A DNA stretch of 10,999 nucleotides from an uncultured bacterium (GTDB lineage Bacteria; Patescibacteriota; Minisyncoccia; Phycocordibacterales; CAWITU01), in contig CAJBRS010000018.1 in NCBI GenBank assembly GCA_903958115.1, positions 1-10,999 on the forward strand, read 5' to 3'. Of the stretch, positions 6,229 through 10,999 are shown in pieces (within the stretch, counting starts at the first letter, position 1; each line of letters begins with the position of its first letter). The notes beneath the pieces were generated by a model. It ran no database searches and had not been told where the DNA came from. It saw only the letters and a program-made list of their open reading frames with translations. The position numbers and the translations under genes were made by a program.

Positions 6229-7563
6229 GAGATCAATATTATTCTGGATCTTTGTGGCTATACCCATAACGCTGTCTCCGTAGGAGGTATTGCCTGACCC
6301 ACAGCTTCTTCCAGAATAGTATTTACAAGCGGCATTTCTCTCAGAACTATAGCTGCCAGACACCGCTCCGAGATTTCCTAGGTATATAGACGAAGCCATA
6401 ATAGCGTCTGGTGGATTGTATGGATCAGGAGGATTGTGTCCTGTGACAGAAGATATCTGCGACTCCATTAAATCCCAAGTGGAAGCAATAAATTGAGAAG
6501 GTCCCATACCTCCCCCATATCCAACACTCTGAGGACACGATACAGGTGTATGATAAGGATCGCGACCAAGGGCTACCATCAAATCTAAGAAGGGTTGAAC
6601 ATCCCTACTCTGCTTCATGACACCTCCAACAAATGCCCCTGTTTTTATCTTCACCCCATTACCATCAGTGCCTGTCAAATAACAGGATCCTATATTGGCA
6701 CCGAGATTTGTTTCTTGGGTCAAGATAGCCAAAACAAAAGCGGGTCTAACCCCCGTCTTAGCAGAAGCGGCTGTAGCATATTGCAAAGCATCACCGAATT
6801 TAATAGCGCTAGTATCAAGAAGTGGGAAAAGAGCGTTTCGAATTTTATCAGCCTGAATTTTGTTGGCGGTGATTAAAGATTGATAATTTTTTTGCTGTTG
6901 TTTATTTAAAGCTAATAGAGATGCTTTTGATGCCTCGTCTTTTTTGATGGAGGATTGTTCTTGTTGAATACTAGCTCTCAAATCAAGCTCTTGATTACGC
7001 TTTTGATCAAGAGTGTTTTTTTCTGTCTCCGTCTGCGCCTTAGCAGTTTCTACTTGGCCAAAAAATGTCTGCAGAGACTGATTGAGAGAATCGTATGCCC
7101 CAATATCTACAAAAAACTGTGATAAATCGAGCTTACTTAGGATTACCTCTGGCAAAGAAAATCCATCAATCTGATTAGTCTGCCTAATAATTTGCCCCAA
7201 AGAATCCTTACCTTCTGAGATCTTATCTGACAGATTACCGATTACCTGATTTTTTACATTAATGTCCCTACCAAGCTGAGCAATAGCAATGTTATGGGCC
7301 TTAATTTTTAATTGGGCCTCAGCAATCTTAGCATCTAGAATAGAGATGTCTCGTGAAATTGAAACGCCCTCTTGTTGTTTTTGATCTAGTATTTTTTGCT
7401 GGTCAGCAATTTGCTGTTCAATCTGATCCAGCTGAGCCTGGAGTGCTTGTCTTTGTGCATCAGTTAAAGCTTGCGCTCTAGTAAAAGAAATGGTCGAGGC
7501 AACTGCGCCCAAGACGACCAACCCTACAATTACAAAAATAGTTTTTTTAAAGAATGGGGACAT
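6214..7563 (-). CDS. Secreted coiled-coil murein hydrolase, lytic-transglycosylase domain
   Basis: This protein probably cleaves peptidoglycan glycan strands outside the membrane. The ATG at 7561-7563 gives 449 residues. I prefer it to the in-frame TTG at 7576-7578, which lies inside a terminator stem. Residues 1-32 are a signal peptide (hydrophobic core IFVIVGLVVLGAV, cleavage after AQA). Long coiled coils cover about 33-125 and 160-245, with a central SLPEVILSKLDLSQFF stretch resembling PcsB/EnvC/CwlO N-terminal domains. The C-terminal domain (about 255-449) resembles MltB/SLT transglycosylases: FVLAILTQETNLG with likely catalytic Glu284, GGGMGPSQFIASTW (350-363), and DPYNPPDAIMASSIYLGNLG. 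Four Cys in this domain could form disulfides. A PcsB-like coiled coil usually acts with FtsEX in division; here it is joined to the enzyme itself. The start has no Shine-Dalgarno motif and lies 7 bases after a terminator-like hairpin. Confidence 0.85.
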   Translation of the reverse strand: MSPFFKKTIFVIVGLVVLGAVASTISFTRAQALTDAQRQALQAQLDQIEQQIADQQKILDQKQQEGVSISRDISILDAKIAEAQLKIKAHNIAIAQLGRDINVKNQVIGNLSDKISEGKDSLGQIIRQTNQIDGFSLPEVILSKLDLSQFFVDIGAYDSLNQSLQTFFGQVETAKAQTETEKNTLDQKRNQELDLRASIQQEQSSIKKDEASKASLLALNKQQQKNYQSLITANKIQADKIRNALFPLLDTSAIKFGDALQYATAASAKTGVRPAFVLAILTQETNLGANIGSCYLTGTDGNGVKIKTGAFVGGVMKQSRDVQPFLDLMVALGRDPYHTPVSCPQSVGYGGGMGPSQFIASTWDLMESQISSVTGHNPPDPYNPPDAIMASSIYLGNLGAVSGSYSSERNAACKYYSGRSCGSGNTSYGDSVMGIATKIQNNIDLLQGN

Positions 7564-7569
7564 ACTATT

Positions 7570-7599
7570 AAAAAGCAAAACCTTCCAGGTTTTGCTTTT
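7570..7599 (-). terminator. Intrinsic terminator after rplY, abutting the next start codon
   Basis: A perfect 12-bp stem AAAAGCAAAACC / GGTTTTGCTTTT with a 5-base loop begins 6 bases after the rplY stop. On the minus strand it ends in a run of five T. It fits a terminator for rplY, but the hydrolase ATG (7563) is only 7 bases beyond the stem, leaving almost no room for a promoter. It may therefore work by partial read-through or as a leader hairpin. Confidence 0.8.
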
Positions 7600-7605
7600 G
7601 AATCT

Positions 7606-8262
7606 TTATTTAGCTCCGTCTGTTCCAGCCTCGGCTCCTTCACCTTCTTTAGCCTCCTTTCCTTTCTTCTCAACTTCAATAGCAGATAGATCAACTGGAG
7701 CAGTCTCGAGCACTTCTTCTTTTGGTTCAGAAACAAGAGCTACGACTTCTTCTTCAGAGCTAATGAGAGTAACACCAGCGGGTAGCTTGATATCGCCAGC
7801 TTTTAATTGGTCATCAAAGGTAGCAAGGCCGGAAATATCAGCAACTAGAACGTGTGGCAAGTCTTTTGGAAGAGCTTCGATCTCAACTTCGTGTAATACC
7901 TTTACCAAGATACCACCAAGCTCTTTAATGGCAGGAGCAACACCTTCGAACTCCAAAGGAATATTAACCTGAACTTTCTTACCTTTTTCGATAATGTAAA
8001 AATCAGCGTGACGAACTCGGCCAGTAATAGGATCTAGATCAATATCATGAATAAGAGCCTCGTGATCTTCACCAACCCCCTCTAAAACAATAACGGAAGA
8101 CTCTCCAGCTTTTTCCCAAACCTTTAGAAAATCACCCTCTTTAAGAGCGATCGGAGTGGAGGCTTCTTTGCGCCCGTAAAAAACAGCCGGTATTTTGCCG
8201 GTTTCTCGAATATCTTGTAATCTGGTCTTTAAATCTCGTTTTTCTATTGTAAGCGTTAACAT
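7606..8262 (-). CDS. rplY: 50S ribosomal protein L25/general stress protein CTC (bL25)
   Basis: bL25 binds 5S rRNA in the large subunit. The 218-residue product is the long CTC/TL5 type. An L25 domain covers residues 1-90 (KRDLKTRLQDIRETGKIPAVFYG and HDIDLDPITGRVRHADFYII). A second beta domain spans about 92-185 (VQVNIPLEFEGVAPAIKELGG, LPHVLVADISGL, LPAGVTLISSEEEVVALV). A Glu/Ala/Lys-rich tail (186-218) ends EGAEAGTDGAK, as is common in this family. It is a single-gene unit: its promoter overlaps the terminator of the upstream flavoprotein gene, and its own terminator follows 6 bases after the TAA stop. The ATG is preceded by AACCCT, with no Shine-Dalgarno motif. Confidence 0.95.
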   Translation of the reverse strand: MLTLTIEKRDLKTRLQDIRETGKIPAVFYGRKEASTPIALKEGDFLKVWEKAGESSVIVLEGVGEDHEALIHDIDLDPITGRVRHADFYIIEKGKKVQVNIPLEFEGVAPAIKELGGILVKVLHEVEIEALPKDLPHVLVADISGLATFDDQLKAGDIKLPAGVTLISSEEEVVALVSEPKEEVLETAPVDLSAIEVEKKGKEAKEGEGAEAGTDGAK

Positions 8263-8270
8263 AGGGTTCT

Positions 8271-8298
8271 AGTATACAAAATAGCGAAAAAAAGGCAA
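8271..8298 (-). promoter_or_regulatory. Putative promoter of rplY
   Basis: The minus strand has TTGCCT (8293-8298), a 16-base spacer and TATACT (8271-8276). The -10 ends 8 bases before the rplY ATG, implying a leader of 1-2 bases. The -35 hexamer is formed by the last stem bases and first T of the upstream gene's terminator, so the two signals share sequence. Confidence 0.55.
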
Positions 8299-8316
8299 GG
8301 AAATTGCCACATCGCT
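8283..8316 (-). terminator. Intrinsic terminator after the flavoprotein gene
   Basis: On the minus strand GGCAA-TTTCC-TTGCC (8294-8308) forms a 5-bp stem followed by seven T (8287-8293). An outer AGCGA / TCGCT pair (8312-8316 with 8283-8287) could close a longer structure. It starts 12-20 bases after the stop of the 8329-9981 gene and ends the aldolase-flavoprotein unit. Confidence 0.75.
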
Positions 8317-8328
8317 TTATCTTTTTTA

Positions 8329-9981
8329 TTACTCCTTACTTATATGAGCCTCGATGTACTCAGTAGTACCACCGACTTTTTTACCGGGATTAAAGATATT
8401 TTGTGGGTCAAAAATTTGCTTCACCTCCTTAAATAGGCCGTAGACCTCTGCGCCAAACATTTGCTCAATATAAGGGGTTCGGATAATTCCATCATTATGC
8501 TCAGCGGTAATTGTTCCTCCATATTCTTTAATTAGAGAAAAGACTTCCTTGCCTACCGGCACAATCTTAGCCCTCTCACTTTCTTTTGTCAGATCCATCA
8601 ATGGAATAATGTGATAATTACCATCTCCTGCATGCCCAGCGATATTCGCTTTGATACCATTATCTTTCAAGATTTTTAAGAGCTTTGGTAAAAACTCCGG
8701 CATCTTCTCAGGCTGAATACAAAAATCCTCTATAAAAGGGGCTGTGCGCTTACCGTGCACATGCTGACGCAAGAGATTAAAACTCTCACGGCGCATAACC
8801 CAATATTTATCCTCCTCTTTTTTATTGTTTAGAATTCTAAATTCGATATGTCTAAAATTTTTCAATTTCTCTACAATGCCGGCCGTCTTCATCTCAATTT
8901 GAGACTGAGATTCTTCAGCTAATTCAATGATGACAATAAGCTTTGGGAGTCTGAGCATCTTAATACCCACCCAAGTCTCTGGTAAAAATTCGCTAGCAAA
9001 TTTCCACAACGCAGTATGAGCTTTCTTTGCAATTTCCGGCATAAAACGGATGCCAAGCTTTAATGTGGCATCGTCAAAAGTTTCCATACTTTCTGGACCA
9101 AAAGGCAAAATCTCATTTACAACAGCAGGTAGATCATCCCAAGTCTTAAAGAAAGCGACAATCATTTTTTTAAACGCAGGCTCTTTAATCAGGCGAATCT
9201 TTCCTTCTGTCAAAATTCCGAGGGTGCCTTGAGAACCGACAAAAAGCTGTGTTAAATCAAAAATACCTTTTTCCTTATCCCAAACACGCCACAAAGCGTA
9301 ACCAGAAGAATTTTTGGAGACTTGTGGTTTGGCCTTTTTAATGAGTTCGTAATTTTTTTCTACCAATTCATAAGTTTTCTTATACAACTCCCCTTCGAAA
9401 TCACCTTGTGCAATCTTCTGCTGGAGCTCCGGCATCGTTAGCGGTTTAATTATGTATTCATTACCATCAGCCAAAACCATTTTTAATTCCAGGACAAAAT
9501 CACGCGCCTGACCATATCGAAGAGTACGCTCACCCGCTGAATTATTCATAATCATTCCACCAAGAGCAGCCAACTGTTTCGAAGCTGGGTAAACTGGATA
9601 TGTAATATGCTTTGGTAGAGTCACTTCTTCAAAATCTCTATAGAAAATACCGGGGCCCACGGTAGCTCTGAGAGCTTCAATATCGACTTCCTCCTTTTTA
9701 AAATACTTGGTGAAATCCAAAATAATCGACTCATTTAAAGGCCCTCCTGTCATATCAGATCCAGCAGAACGCCCAGTTACTGAAAGTGCTAAGTCCTCTT
9801 TTTTATGTAAATTAATGTAATTAACCACACTTTTAACATCTTCTGCATCCTTCGGGAAAATTACCAACTTCGGAACCACACGAAGCAAACTTGCATCATG
9901 GCTGTGGTCAGCGATTGTTTTTGCATCATCCAAAACATCTCCTTTAACAAGTTTTTGGAGGTCTTCTTTAAGGTTTAGCAT
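8329..9981 (-). CDS. FAD-binding oxidoreductase, GlcD/D-lactate dehydrogenase type
   Basis: This is a VAO/PCMH flavoprotein that probably oxidises a 2-hydroxy acid such as D-lactate or glycolate; the substrate cannot be fixed from sequence. The N-terminal FAD domain (about 30-215) shows VTGRSAGSDMTGGP (68-81, pyrophosphate-binding loop region), GGMIMNNSAGERTLRYG (141-157) and LKMVLADG. GSQGTLGILTE follows at 249-259. The C-terminal substrate/cap domain carries IEDFCIQP (417-424), GHAGDGNYH (449-457), AEHNDG (493-498) and FDPQNIFNPGKK. The 550 residues are complete for this two-domain form; many relatives add a C-terminal Fe-S module that is absent here, so a separate electron acceptor is needed. 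No membrane segment is seen. It lies 14 bases after the aldolase gene, probably in one operon, with a terminator following. No Shine-Dalgarno motif precedes the ATG, only TCTAAAAAATAAAA. Confidence 0.92.
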   Translation of the reverse strand: MLNLKEDLQKLVKGDVLDDAKTIADHSHDASLLRVVPKLVIFPKDAEDVKSVVNYINLHKKEDLALSVTGRSAGSDMTGGPLNESIILDFTKYFKKEEVDIEALRATVGPGIFYRDFEEVTLPKHITYPVYPASKQLAALGGMIMNNSAGERTLRYGQARDFVLELKMVLADGNEYIIKPLTMPELQQKIAQGDFEGELYKKTYELVEKNYELIKKAKPQVSKNSSGYALWRVWDKEKGIFDLTQLFVGSQGTLGILTEGKIRLIKEPAFKKMIVAFFKTWDDLPAVVNEILPFGPESMETFDDATLKLGIRFMPEIAKKAHTALWKFASEFLPETWVGIKMLRLPKLIVIIELAEESQSQIEMKTAGIVEKLKNFRHIEFRILNNKKEEDKYWVMRRESFNLLRQHVHGKRTAPFIEDFCIQPEKMPEFLPKLLKILKDNGIKANIAGHAGDGNYHIIPLMDLTKESERAKIVPVGKEVFSLIKEYGGTITAEHNDGIIRTPYIEQMFGAEVYGLFKEVKQIFDPQNIFNPGKKVGGTTEYIEAHISKE

Positions 9982-9995
9982 TTTTATTTTTTAGA

Positions 9996-10889
9996 TTACA
10001 GATTGTTAAAAAGTCTCAACTTTTTTTCTACCACAACTTCTACCGCTTCAACAGAATTTTTCATAATTTTATATGGAGCTACCTCGTCTGGATTTTCTGC
10101 TAAAAATTTCCTCAAGGCATCCGTATATGCAACACGAATCTCGGTATTAATATGAACAACGCTAATACCAGCGGCGATGGACTTTTTAATATCCTCATCT
10201 GAATTTCCTGATGCTCCATGAAGTACGAGAGGTACACCAACAGCTTCTTTAATTGCTTTAATGTGTTCGATATTTAACGCTGGCTCGCCACTCTTAATAA
10301 TACCGTGGACATTTCCAACCGCCGGCGCAAACATATCAATACCGGTCTCGCTAACAATTCTTTTTGCATCCTCAGGAGAAGTTAAAAACGCTGGATCAAG
10401 CTCTACACCCTTTGGCAAAGAATCCCAAACCTTTGATGAAGTCCCGATGTACCCAAGCTCTGCTTCAATAATAATATCTCGGCCAGTCTCAGCACTAACC
10501 TTTCGAGCATATTCAACACATTGCTTTGTTATTGCGATATTTTCTTCAATTGGCAATTGTGCGCCGTCAAAAATTACTGAGTCATATCCTGCGTCAATCG
10601 CCTCTTTCACTTTATCAAATGAATAGGTGTGGTCAGCGTTTAAGAAAATTGGATAGGGTTCGCCAGAAGCATCTTTGTTTGTCTCGCGAAAACTTTTTAC
10701 AAGTGCTACAGCCTGCGATACTCCCACAAACTCACGCTCACCCTCCGATGTACCAATAATTATAGGCAAATTGAGTTTCTTGGCGGCATTAAAAATACCC
10801 CATAGACCCTCGATATTTGAAATATTAAAATGACCAACCGCAACACCTTTTTGTGAAGCCTCCTGAATGTATTGACGTAAAGTTTTCAT
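9996..10889 (-). CDS. fba: Class II (zinc) fructose/ketose-bisphosphate aldolase
   Basis: The enzyme splits or makes a ketose 1,6-bisphosphate by Zn-dependent aldol chemistry, most likely fructose bisphosphate in glycolysis. Expected residues are all present in 297 residues: catalytic Asp86 and Zn ligand His87 in LNADHT, Glu142/Glu144 in IIEAELG, Zn ligand His195 in AVGNVHG, Zn ligand His224 in VLHGASG, and the phosphate-binding INTEIR (247-252). The length (near 285-300) and the INTE motif resemble the GatY/KbaY/FbaA subgroup, so tagatose-bisphosphate aldolase is an alternative. It heads a two-gene unit with the flavoprotein. The ATG sits 6 bases after an extended -10, so the mRNA may be leaderless. 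A tandem heptamer repeat lies directly upstream. Confidence 0.94.
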   Translation of the reverse strand: MKTLRQYIQEASQKGVAVGHFNISNIEGLWGIFNAAKKLNLPIIIGTSEGEREFVGVSQAVALVKSFRETNKDASGEPYPIFLNADHTYSFDKVKEAIDAGYDSVIFDGAQLPIEENIAITKQCVEYARKVSAETGRDIIIEAELGYIGTSSKVWDSLPKGVELDPAFLTSPEDAKRIVSETGIDMFAPAVGNVHGIIKSGEPALNIEHIKAIKEAVGVPLVLHGASGNSDEDIKKSIAAGISVVHINTEIRVAYTDALRKFLAENPDEVAPYKIMKNSVEAVEVVVEKKLRLFNNL

Positions 10890-10895
10890 ACTGCA

Positions 10896-10924
10896 ATTTT
10901 ATCATAGTAAGTATGGAGTATGAA
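10896..10924 (-). promoter_or_regulatory. Putative promoter of the fba-flavoprotein unit
   Basis: The minus strand has TAAAAT (10896-10901) preceded by TGA, giving an extended -10 (TGATAAAAT), 6 bases before the fba ATG. A weak -35 TTCATA lies at 10919-10924 with a 17-base spacer, inside the heptamer repeat. Transcription would start about at the A of the ATG. TATGAT (10901-10906) is an alternative -10. Confidence 0.5.
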
Positions 10925-10931
10925 GTATGGA
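10911..10931 (+). repeat. Tandem heptamer repeat (GTATGRA)3 upstream of fba
   Basis: Three perfect head-to-tail heptamers GTATGGA-GTATGAA-GTATGGA occur on the plus strand, preceded by a degenerate AGTAA. The 16 bases AGTATGAAGTATGGAG (10917-10932) are identical to 883-898 in the rpsB-tsf gap. The array lies between the GC-rich right edge and the fba promoter and provides its candidate -35. Confidence 0.75.
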
Positions 10932-10999
10932 GGGAAGACACAGGCGGCTAGCAGCACTTTGCGAGAAGCTTTCAAAGAGACCGCTCCGGGGCGCTTGCC
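10932..10999. other. GC-rich edge segment of unknown nature
   Basis: This stretch is visibly richer in G and C than the rest of the window and runs off the edge. It has no tRNA T-arm motif or other RNA hallmark I can name. On the minus strand one frame is open from the edge through the repeat to a TGA at 10886-10888 that overlaps the fba ATG as ATGA (37 codons, no recognisable motif); another frame is open to a TGA near 10905. It could be the 3' end of an upstream gene, part of a larger repeat, or an RNA gene. Confidence 0.3.

Noticed and set aside
7564..7578. TTG start five codons upstream for the murein hydrolase
   Set aside because: It lies within the 3' arm of the rplY terminator stem, and the downstream ATG gives a cleaner signal peptide.
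7490..7972. 160-codon open frame on the plus strand
   Set aside because: It runs antisense across the rplY-hydrolase junction, has low-complexity Ser/Ala-rich content, no start signals, and covers two well-supported genes and a terminator.
10261..10626. 121-codon open frame on the plus strand
   Set aside because: It is antisense to the conserved core of the aldolase, including the zinc-ligand codons; a mirror frame, not a gene.
10932..10999. tRNA or tmRNA fragment
   Set aside because: No GGTTC-type T-arm, no acceptor-stem pairing and no CCA context on either strand.
1..10999. CRISPR array, insertion sequence or prophage
   Set aside because: No regularly spaced repeats with unique spacers, no transposase, integrase or phage-like frames; repeats seen are short heptamers without spacers.

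Overview
The window looks like a stretch of a small, AT-rich bacterial chromosome, most probably from the Candidate Phyla Radiation (Patescibacteria, Parcubacteria-like). This is an inference. It rests on the very short EF-Ts and RF1, a secreted PKD/Ig-like and Cys-rich surface protein, a coiled-coil murein hydrolase, tight intergenic spacing, and the absence of Shine-Dalgarno motifs. All ten recognisable genes lie on the minus strand, so transcription runs from high to low coordinates. No mobile element, CRISPR array, rRNA or tRNA is visible.

Layout in transcription order, right to left. The right edge (10932-10999) is a GC-rich segment of unknown nature. It is followed by a tandem heptamer repeat that abuts the promoter of a class II aldolase gene (9996-10889). 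The aldolase is followed 14 bases later by a GlcD/D-lactate-dehydrogenase-like flavoprotein gene (8329-9981), and this unit ends in a hairpin/T-run terminator. Ribosomal protein bL25/CTC (7606-8262) has its own promoter and terminator. A secreted coiled-coil lytic transglycosylase follows (6214-7563). Next are rpmE (bL31) and prfA (RF1), ending in a strong terminator at 4952-4981. A 1055-codon secreted/membrane gene (1733-4900) has its own promoter, which contains a palindrome, and its own terminator. Last comes the rpsB-tsf unit (S2, EF-Ts), which continues into a membrane-protein gene cut by the left edge.

The genes split into translation functions (S2, EF-Ts, RF1, bL31, bL25), the cell envelope (surface protein, murein hydrolase, edge membrane protein) and a small carbon-metabolism unit (aldolase plus flavin oxidoreductase).

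Four observations stand out. (1) The 1055-codon gene looks like two secreted-protein genes joined at an A-AAA-AAG sequence; a one-base slip there restores a stop one base before an internal ATG that begins a second signal peptide. (2) No start codon has a Shine-Dalgarno motif, and several promoter -10 elements sit only 6-11 bases before the ATG, suggesting leaderless or nearly leaderless mRNAs; the three ribosomal-protein genes with their own promoters share CCT directly before ATG. (3) A GTATGRA heptamer repeat occurs as an inverted pair between rpsB and tsf and again as a tandem array before the aldolase. (4) Terminators and promoters or start codons overlap at several junctions.
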